Of a stretch of DNA of 61,938 nucleotides, positions 31,982 to 40,999 are shown piece by piece. The position numbers and the translations under genes are program-made. Source of the stretch: an uncultured Bacteroidales bacterium (GTDB lineage: Bacteria; Bacteroidota; Bacteroidia; Bacteroidales; Bacteroidaceae); NCBI GenBank assembly GCA_902760345.1, contig CACWFY010000013.1, forward strand, positions 1 through 61,938. Reading direction: 5' to 3'. Under the pieces are notes generated by a model. It saw only the letters and a program-made list of their open reading frames with translations, was not told where the DNA came from and ran no database searches. The first letter of the stretch is position 1; each line of letters starts with the position of its first letter.

Positions 31982-32392
31982 ATGAAAATTTCACACATTG
32001 AGCATCTGGGCATTGCCGTCCAGAGTATCGAAGAGAGCCTGCCGTTCTTCACAGACGTGCTAGGCTTGGAGTGTTATGCAACAGAAGTGGTAGAAGACCA
32101 GAAAGTGAAGACCGCTTTCCTGCGTTGCGGCGAGGTCAAGCTGGAGCTGTTGGAGCCGACTAGCCCCGAAAGCACTATCCAGAAGTGGCTTGACAAGGGT
32201 AACAAAGGTGTACATCACGTCGCCTTCTGTGTAGAAGATGGTGTTGCCAATGCACTGGCAGAGGTCAGCGAAAAGGGCGTACGTCTGATCGACGAGAAGC
32301 CCCGCAAGGGTGCTGAGGGCCTGAACATTGCCTTCCTGCATCCGAAAAGCACCTGTGGTATCTTAACCGAACTCTGCGAGCACCCGGAGTAA
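31982..32392 (+). CDS. mce: Methylmalonyl-CoA epimerase
   Basis: A 136-residue glyoxalase/VOC-fold enzyme that interconverts (R)- and (S)-methylmalonyl-CoA in the succinate-propionate pathway. The start MKISHIEHLGIAVQS at 31982 supplies the first metal ligand His in IEHLGIAV. Other signatures are KVKTAFLRCGEVKLELLEP, HHVAFCVEDG and a final Glu in LTELCEHPE. The promoter at 31941 makes the longer frame to 31946 impossible. It lies 45 bases upstream of the carboxylase gene of the same pathway. Confidence 0.94.
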   Translation: MKISHIEHLGIAVQSIEESLPFFTDVLGLECYATEVVEDQKVKTAFLRCGEVKLELLEPTSPESTIQKWLDKGNKGVHHVAFCVEDGVANALAEVSEKGVRLIDEKPRKGAEGLNIAFLHPKSTCGILTELCEHPE

Positions 32393-32437
32393 ATTGAAAC
32401 ATCGAAACGTCGAAATAAAAAAAACACAAAAAAAACA

Positions 32438-34003
32438 ATGAGCAAACAATTAGAGAAAATCAAGAAACTCATCGAGAAGCGTGAACAGGCTCGTCTCGGT
32501 GGTGGTGAGAAAGCCATACAAAAGCAGCACGACAAAGGAAAATACACAGCCCGTGAGCGCATAGAGATGCTATTGGACAAGGGGTCTTTCGAAGAGTATG
32601 ACATGTTCAAGGAGCACCGTTGCTACAACTTCGGTATGGAGAAGAAGAATTTCCTCGGCGATGGTGTGGTAGCTGGTTCTGGTACCATTGACGGACGTCT
32701 GGTATTCATCTTTGCTCAGGACTTCACCGTACATGCTGGTTCACTGTCGGAGACTATGTCACAGAAGATCTGCAAGGTGATGGATATGGCCATGAAGATG
32801 GGTGCTCCCGTGATTGGCATCAACGACTCAGGTGGTGCACGTATTCAGGAAGGTATCAATGCACTGGCTGGCTACGCTGAGATTTTCGAGCGTAACATCC
32901 TTGCCTCGGGTGTAATTCCCCAGATTTCAGGTATCTTCGGTCCCTGCGCAGGTGGTGCTGTATACTCCCCTGCCCTCACCGACTTTACGCTGATGATGGA
33001 AGGTACGTCATACATGTTCCTCACAGGTCCGAAGGTGGTGAAAACCGTTACTGGTGAGGATATCGACCAAGAGCACCTCGGTGGTGCCTCTGTACACGCT
33101 TCGAAGTCGGGTGTTACCCACTTCACCGCCAAGACGGAGGAGGAAGCTGCTGAGATGTTGAAGACGCTGCTGTCGTACATTCCGTCGAACAACATGGAGT
33201 TGGCTCCCCGCAAGAAGTGCGACGACCCCATCGACCGTATGGAGGATCTGCTGAACGAGATTATTCCTGAGAACCCCAACGAGGCTTACGATATGTACAA
33301 AGTGATCAGCGCCATTACCGATAATGGCGAGTTCTTCGAGGTACAGCCTAAGTTTGCCAAGAACATCATCGTTGGTTTTGCCCGCTTCAACGGCCAGAGC
33401 GTAGGTATCGTGGCTAACCAGCCTTCTTGCTATGCTGGTGTGCTCGACGTGAACGCTTCTCGTAAGGGTGCCCGTTTCGTACGTTTCTGCGACGCCTTCA
33501 ATATTCCTATCGTATCGCTCGTAGACGTACCAGGATTCCTGCCTGGTACAGGTCAGGAGTACAATGCCGTCATCCTGCATGGCGCTCAGCTGCTCTATGC
33601 TTACGGAGAGGCTACCGTGCCCAAGATTACCGTTACCCTGCGTAAGTCATACGGTGGTTCACACATCGTGATGGGCTCTAAGCAGCTACATACCGACCTG
33701 AACTACGCATGGCCATCAGCCGAGATTGCCGTGATGGGTGCATCAGGTGCTGCTGCCGTGCTGTACGCTAAGGAAGCTAAGGCCAAGAAGGAAGCTGGTG
33801 AGGACGTTAAGGCATTCATCGCCGAGAAGGAGGACGAGTACAACGAGCTCTTCGCTAATCCTTATCAGGCAGCTAAATACGGATATATTGACGACGTGAT
33901 TGAGCCTCGCAATACCCGTTTCCGCGTGTGCCGTGCGCTGGCCCAGTTGGCTACCAAGCGCGACTCACTGCCCGCCAAGAAGCATGGTAACATACCAATG
34001 TAG
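32438..34003 (+). CDS. mmdA: Acyl-CoA carboxyltransferase, methylmalonyl-CoA decarboxylase alpha subunit type
   Basis: A 521-residue carboxyltransferase with the two crotonase-like halves of biotin-dependent enzymes. Motifs include GDGVVAGSGTIDGRLVFIFAQ, NDSGGARIQEGINAL and GGAVYSPALTDF in the first half, and VDVPGFLPGTGQE and GGSHIVMGSK in the second, matching propionyl-CoA carboxylase beta and MmdA. Genome context decides: mce upstream and a biotin carrier downstream indicate methylmalonyl-CoA decarboxylase, which in many Bacteroidales feeds propionate formation. Codon choice is strongly biased, as in highly expressed genes. Confidence 0.93.
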   Translation: MSKQLEKIKKLIEKREQARLGGGEKAIQKQHDKGKYTARERIEMLLDKGSFEEYDMFKEHRCYNFGMEKKNFLGDGVVAGSGTIDGRLVFIFAQDFTVHAGSLSETMSQKICKVMDMAMKMGAPVIGINDSGGARIQEGINALAGYAEIFERNILASGVIPQISGIFGPCAGGAVYSPALTDFTLMMEGTSYMFLTGPKVVKTVTGEDIDQEHLGGASVHASKSGVTHFTAKTEEEAAEMLKTLLSYIPSNNMELAPRKKCDDPIDRMEDLLNEIIPENPNEAYDMYKVISAITDNGEFFEVQPKFAKNIIVGFARFNGQSVGIVANQPSCYAGVLDVNASRKGARFVRFCDAFNIPIVSLVDVPGFLPGTGQEYNAVILHGAQLLYAYGEATVPKITVTLRKSYGGSHIVMGSKQLHTDLNYAWPSAEIAVMGASGAAAVLYAKEAKAKKEAGEDVKAFIAEKEDEYNELFANPYQAAKYGYIDDVIEPRNTRFRVCRALAQLATKRDSLPAKKHGNIPM

Positions 34004-34069
34004 TGACATTTGACAATTGGACAATTGTTAACGTAAATTGTAAAATAGAAAATAGTCAAATAGTCAAAT

Positions 34070-34219
34070 ATGAAGAACGAAGTATATGCAGCCATTGCAA
34101 TGGCGCTTTATGAGTTTAAGGGCAACAACGTCCACGATAAGGAGCCAGGCTTCATCACCATCAGTGAGAAGCAGACCCAGTGGAACGGCTATGCCCAGAC
34201 CATGACAGCTCATCCTTAA
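34070..34219 (+). CDS. Small protein of the methylmalonyl-CoA decarboxylase cluster (OadG C-terminus-like)
   Basis: A 49-residue ORF starting MKNEVYAAIAMALYEFKGNN and ending AQTMTAHP, between mmdA and the biotin carrier gene. The segments AAIAMAL and NNVHDKEPGFITI resemble the cytoplasmic end of OadG/delta subunits that join the decarboxylase to its membrane part, but the membrane helix is absent. It may be a stand-alone adaptor or a truncated delta subunit. ORF well supported by position and composition; family link is from memory. Confidence 0.62.
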   Translation: MKNEVYAAIAMALYEFKGNNVHDKEPGFITISEKQTQWNGYAQTMTAHP

Positions 34220-34328
34220 TAAATTAAGAGTTAAGAAGGCTGCGATTAAGCGAGAGCAGAGCTATGCTAGCATAAGCTATGCCGAGTGAAAGCAGGCTCG
34301 ATGTGAAACATCAATTAAGATTTCAATT

Positions 34329-34760
34329 ATGAAGAAAGAATATAAGTATACCATCAATGGTAACCAGTATGAAGTTACCATTGGAGATATTGAAGGAACC
34401 ATAGCGACTGTCAATGTCAATGGCGAGGAGTATAAGGTAGAATGGGAGCCCGAAGCTGAACCCGAGAAGAAGGTGGTGGTGCGCAAACCCGCTGCTCAGC
34501 CAGCTGAAAGCAGCGAAGCTGCCGAGAGTGGAGCAGCTGTCAACACCAACAATGCCGTCAAGGCTCCGCTACCAGGCGTCATTACCTCTATTGAGGTGAA
34601 CGTTGGCGACGAGGTGAAGGCTGGTGACACCCTGCTTGTTTTGGAAGCCATGAAGATGGCCAACAACATCGAAGCAGAGAAAGACGGTAAAGTAACAGCC
34701 ATCTGCGTGAAGGCTGGTCAGACCGTCATGGAGGACGATGCGCTGGTAGTTATCGAGTAA
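34329..34760 (+). CDS. mmdC: Biotin carboxyl carrier protein of the decarboxylase
   Basis: A 143-residue biotin carrier. The N-terminal 45 residues form a small strand-rich domain, followed by an Ala/Pro/Glu-rich flexible linker (about 50-75). The C-terminal biotinyl domain (76-143) carries the biotinylation motif EAMKM, with target Lys109. It accepts the carboxyl group from MmdA. A terminator follows at 34784. The gap before it (34220-34328) contains a palindrome near gctatgctagcataagc. Confidence 0.93.
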   Translation: MKKEYKYTINGNQYEVTIGDIEGTIATVNVNGEEYKVEWEPEAEPEKKVVVRKPAAQPAESSEAAESGAAVNTNNAVKAPLPGVITSIEVNVGDEVKAGDTLLVLEAMKMANNIEAEKDGKVTAICVKAGQTVMEDDALVVIE

Positions 34761-34777
34761 TCCCCAATATGTACATA

Positions 34778-34810
34778 AAAAAGGCCGCTCAAACGTGAGC
34801 GGCTTTTTTT
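34778..34810. terminator. Bidirectional terminator between mmdC and panD
   Basis: The arms gccgctc (34784-34790) and gagcggc (34797-34803) are flanked by A6 and T7 runs, so it can end both converging transcripts. Confidence 0.88.
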
Positions 34811-34823
34811 ATTCAATATCGTA

Positions 34824-35168
34824 TTAGAGTTTGTTTCCTACTTGGGGGAAAACCACAGTAGGCTTAAATGTCTTAGCCTCGTCAAAATCCATGTGAGCAT
34901 AGGAGATGATAATAATCACGTCTCCCACCTGCACCCTGCGGGCTGCTGCTCCGTTCAGACAGATACAGCCAGAGCCTCGTTCACCTTTTATTATATAGGT
35001 CTCGAAGCGCTCACCATTGTTATTGTCAAGCACCTGTACCTTTTCACCTGCAATCATGTTGGCAGCATCCATCAAATCTTCATCAATGGTAATGCTACCC
35101 ATATAGTTCAGATTCGCCTCGGTAATAGTGGCACAATGAATCTTGGATTTCAATACTTCTATCATCAT
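34824..35168 (-). CDS. panD: Aspartate 1-decarboxylase
   Basis: A 114-residue pyruvoyl enzyme that makes beta-alanine for pantothenate. The self-cleavage site Gly24-Ser25 lies in [11 protein letters not shown]. Other signatures are [16 protein letters not shown] and [14 protein letters not shown]. Length is normal. It overlaps the panC start by four bases (ATGA type), forming a panC-panD operon on the minus strand. Confidence 0.96.
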   Translation of the reverse strand: MMIEVLKSKIHCATITEANLNYMGSITIDEDLMDAANMIAGEKVQVLDNNNGERFETYIIKGERGSGCICLNGAAARRVQVGDVIIIISYAHMDFDEAKTFKPTVVFPQVGNKL

Positions 35169-36019
35169 ACGGCTTTATACTTAATATGATCAATTAAACG
35201 GATAGGAGTCTTGCCACAATAGACGGTGATGCATCCCACGACATAGTCGCTGTCCTCCCAGTTCTGGATATCCTGCAACGTGTTGCCATCGACAATCGAG
35301 AAGTACTCTACATCAAGCCCGTCAACACTATTGATATCGCTGACAACCTTGTCGTGAGTTTCCTGAACGGTGTGCTTCTTGGCATACGTCGTGCTGGCCT
35401 TTAAAGCTTTATAGATAGCAGGAGCAATAGCACGTTCGTCACTAGACAACAGCGTGTTACGTGAGCTCTTGGCCAAACCGTCCTCATCACGGACGATGTC
35501 GCACTCCACAATCTGAACCTTCAGTTGCAGCTGGCGAACCATTGCCTTCACAACAGCAATCTGCTGCCAGTCTTTCTCACCCAAATAAGCACGATCAGGC
35601 TTGACGATATAGAACAGACGGCTTACCACCTGACAGACACCATTGAAGTGACCAGGGCGATGGGCACCCTCCATCACAGTAGATATCGGAGGATACTCGA
35701 ACTGTCGGGTATCGGGTGTGGGATACATCTCCTCAACGCTGGGAGCCAACACATAGTCAGCACCGCAGGACTCTAACAACTGGCAGTCTGCTTCTAACGT
35801 ACGCGGATAGTTTTTGAGGTCATTCTTGTCATTAAACTGTGTCGGATTGACAAACACAGAAACTACTGTTATCCCATTCTCCTTCACACTACGGCGCACC
35901 AACGAGGCGTGTCCTTCATGCAATGCACCCATTGTTGGCACCAAGCCAATTTCCTTACGCTGCTTACGATCTTCAAACAATTGGTTTTGAAGGTCAACAA
36001 TCTTATTGAATACTCTCAT
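35165..36019 (-). CDS. panC: Pantothenate synthetase
   Basis: A 284-residue ATP-dependent ligase joining pantoate and beta-alanine. The nucleotide-binding signature [14 protein letters not shown] (about 28-41) and the second signature SSRNTLLS (about 184) are present. The GEKDWQQ segment is typical. It overlaps panD, its pathway partner, by four bases. The region upstream (36020-36189) holds the divergent promoter of the starch-synthase-like gene. Confidence 0.96.
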   Translation of the reverse strand: MRVFNKIVDLQNQLFEDRKQRKEIGLVPTMGALHEGHASLVRRSVKENGITVVSVFVNPTQFNDKNDLKNYPRTLEADCQLLESCGADYVLAPSVEEMYPTPDTRQFEYPPISTVMEGAHRPGHFNGVCQVVSRLFYIVKPDRAYLGEKDWQQIAVVKAMVRQLQLKVQIVECDIVRDEDGLAKSSRNTLLSSDERAIAPAIYKALKASTTYAKKHTVQETHDKVVSDINSVDGLDVEYFSIVDGNTLQDIQNWEDSDYVVGCITVYCGKTPIRLIDHIKYKAV

Positions 36020-36161
36020 TCCTTTTCGTTTGTATACAAAATCGGGTGCAAAATAACAACATTTTTACCAAATAAGAAAGAAATATCCTAAAAATATGCC
36101 AAAAACGAGGCTAAAAAAATTAAAATATGCACATTTATGTGGTTTTGTGAGTTATTTTTCG

Positions 36162-36169
36162 TACCTTTG
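36162..36169 (+). promoter_or_regulatory. Promoter of the starch-synthase-like gene
   Basis: TACCTTTG lies 20 bases upstream of the ATG at 36190. Confidence 0.65.
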
Positions 36170-36189
36170 CATAGATAAAACCGTACTAT

Positions 36190-36987
36190 ATGGCACAAAA
36201 GATTCTATTTATCAATCAAGAGATTACCCCATACGTTCCCGACACCCATCTGTCACTTATGGGCAAAACGCTTCCACAGGTAATGCAGGAAAACGGTCAC
36301 GAGATCCGTACCTTCATGCCAAAATGGGGCACCATCAATGAGCGCCGTGGACAATTGCATGAGGTCATACGGTTGTCTGGAATGAATCTGATTATCGATG
36401 ATACCGACCACCCTCTGATTATCAAGGTGGCTACCATTGTAGGCACACGCGTACAGGTGTACTTCATAGACAATGACGACTATTTCACCAAGCGCCAGAT
36501 GGCTCAGGACGAGAACGGTCAGGACTATGCCGACAACGGAGAACGTGCCATATTCTTTGCCCGCGGTGTCTTGGAAACGGTCAAGAAGCTACGCTGGGTG
36601 CCAGATATCATCCATGTACAGGGATGGATGGGCGCTGTCGTTCCTCTGTATATCAAGACTGCCTATCACGAAGAGCCGTCTTTTGCAAATACAAAGGTCG
36701 TCACCTCGCTATACCCCAATAGTCTCACCTCTGATTTGGCCAGCAACTTCAAGCAATGCGTGGAGTTTCGCGAGGCTACGGGTGAATTGCTGAAACCATA
36801 CAACGACAACTTTGATTTTAATGAACTCACCAAGTTGGCTATCGACTATAGCGATGGCATAATTGCTGCTCATCAGGATGTCGACCCGATGCTGATGAAG
36901 TATGCCGCCGATCGCAACATCCCCACGCTGAATTATCCGGGTGAGGACTTTGGTGCAGCATACGAAGAGTTCTACGGAAAAATATAA
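36190..36987 (+). CDS. Glycogen/starch synthase N-terminal-domain-like protein
   Basis: A 265-residue protein corresponding to only the N-terminal Rossmann domain of GT5 glycogen synthases. The opening AQKILFINQEITPYVPDTHL resembles the ADP-glucose loop of GlgA, although the KxGGL motif is replaced. The segment VPDIIHVQGWMGAVVPLYIK matches the DxxHxHDW region of the family. The usual second domain is absent, so it may be regulatory, or act with a partner. Single-domain proteins of this kind are conserved in Bacteroidetes, so it is not necessarily truncated. It precedes the DUF4270 gene by 15 bases, an arrangement I recall as common in the phylum. Confidence 0.85.
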   Translation: MAQKILFINQEITPYVPDTHLSLMGKTLPQVMQENGHEIRTFMPKWGTINERRGQLHEVIRLSGMNLIIDDTDHPLIIKVATIVGTRVQVYFIDNDDYFTKRQMAQDENGQDYADNGERAIFFARGVLETVKKLRWVPDIIHVQGWMGAVVPLYIKTAYHEEPSFANTKVVTSLYPNSLTSDLASNFKQCVEFREATGELLKPYNDNFDFNELTKLAIDYSDGIIAAHQDVDPMLMKYAADRNIPTLNYPGEDFGAAYEEFYGKI

Positions 36988-37002
36988 AAAAGATAGTATT
37001 CA

Positions 37003-38445
37003 ATGATGAGAAAATGGACATTGGCAGGGATTGCACTCTTGATGGTTGCAATCTCTTCATGTGATAGTGAGACCACACTCATTGGTAACTCACTGACGGA
37101 TAACGTAGATCGCTTCACAAACGTTACAGACACGTTTGACGTAAGCACCCGTTCTATCAAGGTCGACTCCGTCCTCTCTACGAGCGACTATTGCTATATG
37201 GGACGTATCAAAGACCCAGAGACGGGCTCTTATATCACGAGCGACTATTCTACGCAATTTAACCTGTTGGAAAACGAAGCAGCCAATATCTTTCCCAGCA
37301 AGTCAGCTATTATCAGTTTAGACGAGAATAACGAGCCTATTGCTGACTCCTGCTTTGTACGTGTAATGATTAACGCTTTTCAGGGAGACTCTCTGACGGC
37401 TATGAAACTCCGTGTTCGTGAGTTGGCAGCGCCTATTAAGGACAAAAAACAGTATTACACCAGTTATGACCCTGAGAAGGAAGGACTACTGCGTACCGAT
37501 GCAGGTGCCATCAACCAGACAAAACTCTATTCTATTAGCGACCTGACGCTGAGCGACAGTGTGCGCTATGTAAACAGCACAAAGGGCTACTATTGGTATA
37601 TCAACATTCCTCTGAACAAGCAATATACTGACAAAAACGGTACGACCTATAAGAACTACGGCACTTATCTGATGCGTAAATTCTATGAGGAGCCGACATC
37701 CTTCAAGAACTTCAACCGCTTTGTACGCAATATCTGTCCTGGATTATACTTCCAAACGATTGACGGACAGGACTTGATGTGCGAAATTGCCTACACACAG
37801 CTGATTGTCTACTTCCGTCGCTCATATGAGGAGAAGACCATCGTGTCGTCAAAATCGTTCAATTCCACACAGGAGGTGTTACAGACTACTCACATCACCA
37901 ATGACAAGAAAAGTATAGAGAAACTGATTGAGGCCGATACGTGCACATATCTGAAGACACCTGCAGGCATCTATACTGAAGTTACTATTCCCGTCGACGA
38001 TATCAAGCGTGGCCACGAGAACGACACCCTCACCTCAGCAAGAATCTCCTTCCAGCGTATGAGGGCCAAGAACGACCTTTCTGATATTGTATTGGAGGAG
38101 CCCACCACCCTATTGCTCGTTGAGCGCGACAGTGTCTATAAGTTCTTCGAGAATAATGGTGTACCCGACAATGTCCATTCTTATCTGGCTAGCTTCAACA
38201 CCCTTCAAAAGACGTATACATTCAATAACATCTCGAACCTTGTGACCCGTATGTATCAGAAGCGCAACACGTCTGAAAACTGGAACAAAGCCGTCCTGAT
38301 ACCTGTACAGGTCTCTTCCAGTTCAACAAGTACCGTTTCTGGTGTATCCAACGAGATGAATATCAACAGTGTACGCTTGGTCGGTGGCACAGCAAACAGA
38401 CACACACCTGTTCGCATCAGTGTGATATACAACCGTAATCAATAG
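37003..38445 (+). CDS. DUF4270 lipoprotein
   Basis: A 480-residue lipoprotein: the signal sequence ends in the lipobox ISSC followed by Asp-Ser-Glu, which favours transport to the outer membrane. The mature protein matches DUF4270, with DRFTNVTDTFDVSTRSIKVD near the N-terminus and the YCYMGRIKDPETGSYITSDY motif. It is beta-rich throughout. Its function is unknown. It follows the starch-synthase-like gene by 15 bases and is followed by a 43-residue gene after 5 bases. Confidence 0.92.
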   Translation: MMRKWTLAGIALLMVAISSCDSETTLIGNSLTDNVDRFTNVTDTFDVSTRSIKVDSVLSTSDYCYMGRIKDPETGSYITSDYSTQFNLLENEAANIFPSKSAIISLDENNEPIADSCFVRVMINAFQGDSLTAMKLRVRELAAPIKDKKQYYTSYDPEKEGLLRTDAGAINQTKLYSISDLTLSDSVRYVNSTKGYYWYINIPLNKQYTDKNGTTYKNYGTYLMRKFYEEPTSFKNFNRFVRNICPGLYFQTIDGQDLMCEIAYTQLIVYFRRSYEEKTIVSSKSFNSTQEVLQTTHITNDKKSIEKLIEADTCTYLKTPAGIYTEVTIPVDDIKRGHENDTLTSARISFQRMRAKNDLSDIVLEEPTTLLLVERDSVYKFFENNGVPDNVHSYLASFNTLQKTYTFNNISNLVTRMYQKRNTSENWNKAVLIPVQVSSSSTSTVSGVSNEMNINSVRLVGGTANRHTPVRISVIYNRNQ

Positions 38446-38450
38446 GAGAA

Positions 38451-38582
38451 ATGGCAGACAATTTCCTTGAGCGTCACTACGAAGATTACGAAGCACGTAA
38501 GGCTGCCTATCTGCGCAAGAAAAAGCATCTGCCCAAGAAAACGCTTCGCCTTCTGGAACGTCCGGAAGACGAAGCGCTATAG
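38451..38582 (+). CDS. Small basic protein (43 aa)
   Basis: A 43-residue ORF starting MADNFLERHYEDYEARKAAY and ending RPEDEAL. It is highly charged: an acidic N-terminal helix, a basic middle (LRKKKHLPKKTLRLL) and an acidic end. It starts 5 bases after the DUF4270 stop with AGGAGA just before it. Similar short proteins recur in Prevotella and Bacteroides genomes without a known function. Convergent with pcrA; an AT-rich inverted repeat of cgttat words lies between (38590-38630). Confidence 0.6.
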   Translation: MADNFLERHYEDYEARKAAYLRKKKHLPKKTLRLLERPEDEAL

Positions 38583-38639
38583 TTTCTCCCATTGACGTTA
38601 TTCCGTTATAACGTAATAACGATATAACGTTCTATTGTC

Positions 38640-40997
38640 TTAAGAAATAATCGTATATTTTGCGAATTTCAACAGGAGTTGTTTGGTTCCTGCATTCTTG
38701 AAGGCTACTGTGGCTTTCGTGTTCTCTCCAGCACCCTCCACCTTGACAACAGTGCCAATGCCAAAGCGCTGATGCTCAATAACATTGCCTTCCTTCAGTC
38801 CGATATTTCCAATAACAGACTGCGCACGAGGTGTTTCTTGACGTACAGGCACTAGCCTCGGCTTAGCATCAGCCATAAACTGTGTCGCCACTGGCCGCGG
38901 ATTCTGAACATTTGCCGAAGGCCTATTGGTCCCATAAGTCCTATTCCCATAAGACCCATATGCCCCATATGACCTATTGGTCTCATTAGTCCTATTTCCC
39001 CCAAAGGCCGAACTGCCTGTGCTTCCTTCGACCTTCAGCAGTCGTGGGTCAATATCCTTAATAAATCGTGAGGGCGTGTCGTACTCCATCTTTCCATAGC
39101 GGAAACGGTTTTGTGCACACGTCAGGATACAGTGCTTCTCGGCTCTCGTTATTGCCACATACAGCAGGCGCCGTTCTTCCTCCAAATCGCGCATAGAACC
39201 CGTACACATCGGCGAAGGGAAGATATTCTCTTCCAGTCCCACCACAAATACCGTCGGGAACTCCAGACCTTTGGCAGCATGTACCGTCATCAGCGTCACC
39301 TTGGGCTGCTCCTCGTCGCCATCACTGTCTAAATCGGTCAGCAAAGCCACCTCCTGCAGGAAGTCGCTCAGCGACACCTCGTCGCCCATATCCTCCTCCT
39401 TACGGCTTTCCACAAAGTCCTGCATACCGCTCAGGAACTCTTCCAAGTTTTCCTGTCGTGAAAGGTCTTCGGGATTGTTTGAACTATAGATATCCTTGCT
39501 GATACCACTCTCCATGATGATACTATGTCCCAATTCATAGACATCTTCATTGTCCATACGTGCCGTCCAGCCTTCTACCATCTGCTTGAAGGCATCTATC
39601 TTCGTCTGTGTGCCCTTAGCCAGTTTCAGGTCGAAGACAACAGGCTGTTGGATAACCTGCCACAGGCTGACATTATGAAGGTTTGCCGTCTCTACAATCT
39701 TACCTACTGTCGTGTCACCAATCCCTCGGGCAGGATAATTGATGATGCGTCGCAATGCCTCTTCGTCATTAGGATTTGCCACCACGCGGAAATAGGCTAT
39801 CACGTCCTTGATTTCCTTGCGCTGATAGAACGAGAGACCTCCATAGATGCGATATGGAATACTGTCCTTGCGCATCTGTTCCTCAAACGAACGGCTTTGG
39901 GCGTTGGTACGATAGAGGATGGCAAAGTCGCTATACTCACCATGCTCCTGACGGCGTATGCGCTTGATGTCGTTACACACAATCATCGCCTCCTCCTTGT
40001 CACTATAGGCAGGCTTCAGCATCAGTCGTTCACCCTCCTCATTCTCGCTGAACACATCCTTCTGAATCTGTCGGGCATTCTTGCGTATCAGACTGTTTGC
40101 CGCCTGTACGATAAGCTGTGTTGATCGGTAGTTCTGCTCAAGTTTAAAAAGCTGCGTACCCTGCGGATATTTCTGTTGAAAATCCAGAATATTGTCAATA
40201 TTCGCCCCACGAAAACTATAGATACTCTGCGCATCGTCACCCACTACACAAACGCGTCCATGGTCTCGGGTCAACAGCAGCACAATCTCCTGCTGGGCGT
40301 AGTTCGTGTCCTGATACTCGTCGACCAGCACATAGCGGAAACGATCTATATACTTCTGACGAATATCCTCATGGTGCTTCAACAACAGATACGTCTGCAC
40401 CAACAGATCATCGAAGTCCATTGCATTAGCCTGTCGGCAACGTTCCACGTACCTATTATATATATAGGCCACTTGCGGACGTTTCTGACGCACATCGTCA
40501 GCAGCCCATGAACTCTGCATATACTGTTGGGGCAACAACAGGTGGTTCTTAGCCATAGAGATGCGGTCAGCCACGCCAGCAGGCTTATACACCTTGTCGT
40601 CCAACTGCATCTCCTTGATGATACTCTTCACCAGCGAGCGTGAATCTGACTGGTCGTAGATGGTGAAATTGCTGTTGAAGCCAATGGTCTCAGCCTCGCT
40701 TCTCAGTATCCTGGCGAATACCGAATGGAACGTTCCCATCTGCAGATACTGGGCTCTCTCCCTCCCTACCAGCCGACCAATACGTTCCTTCATCTCGCGA
40801 GCAGCCTTATTGGTAAAGGTCAGTGCCAAGACATTCCACGGAGCCAGTCCGTGTTCAGCCAACAGCCATGCAATCTTATACGTCAACACTCGTGTCTTGC
40901 CAGAACCAGCACCCGCTATTACCAACTGCGGGCCGTCACAATAGGTGACGGCCGCGCGTTGTCCTTCGTTCAGTTGTTGTAAGAGTTCTTCGTTCAT
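38640..40997 (-). CDS. pcrA: UvrD/PcrA-type DNA helicase
   Basis: A 785-residue superfamily 1A 3'-5' helicase acting in DNA repair and replication restart. The start MNEELLQQLNEGQRAAV at 40997 fits the family; the extension to 41090 overlaps the upstream gene region. Motifs in order: GAGSGKT (29-35), TFTNKAAREMKERI, DEYQDTN, QNYRST, VTLMTVHAAKGLEFPTVFVV and LYVAITRAEK. The C-terminus has a Tyr/Asn/Gly-rich linker followed by a Tudor-like tail (RFGIGTVVKVEG), as in PcrA. The linker contains a short repeated SYGNRTYGTNR-type stretch. Confidence 0.94.
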   Translation of the reverse strand: MNEELLQQLNEGQRAAVTYCDGPQLVIAGAGSGKTRVLTYKIAWLLAEHGLAPWNVLALTFTNKAAREMKERIGRLVGRERAQYLQMGTFHSVFARILRSEAETIGFNSNFTIYDQSDSRSLVKSIIKEMQLDDKVYKPAGVADRISMAKNHLLLPQQYMQSSWAADDVRQKRPQVAYIYNRYVERCRQANAMDFDDLLVQTYLLLKHHEDIRQKYIDRFRYVLVDEYQDTNYAQQEIVLLLTRDHGRVCVVGDDAQSIYSFRGANIDNILDFQQKYPQGTQLFKLEQNYRSTQLIVQAANSLIRKNARQIQKDVFSENEEGERLMLKPAYSDKEEAMIVCNDIKRIRRQEHGEYSDFAILYRTNAQSRSFEEQMRKDSIPYRIYGGLSFYQRKEIKDVIAYFRVVANPNDEEALRRIINYPARGIGDTTVGKIVETANLHNVSLWQVIQQPVVFDLKLAKGTQTKIDAFKQMVEGWTARMDNEDVYELGHSIIMESGISKDIYSSNNPEDLSRQENLEEFLSGMQDFVESRKEEDMGDEVSLSDFLQEVALLTDLDSDGDEEQPKVTLMTVHAAKGLEFPTVFVVGLEENIFPSPMCTGSMRDLEEERRLLYVAITRAEKHCILTCAQNRFRYGKMEYDTPSRFIKDIDPRLLKVEGSTGSSAFGGNRTNETNRSYGAYGSYGNRTYGTNRPSANVQNPRPVATQFMADAKPRLVPVRQETPRAQSVIGNIGLKEGNVIEHQRFGIGTVVKVEGAGENTKATVAFKNAGTKQLLLKFAKYTIIS

Positions 40998-40999
40998 TG

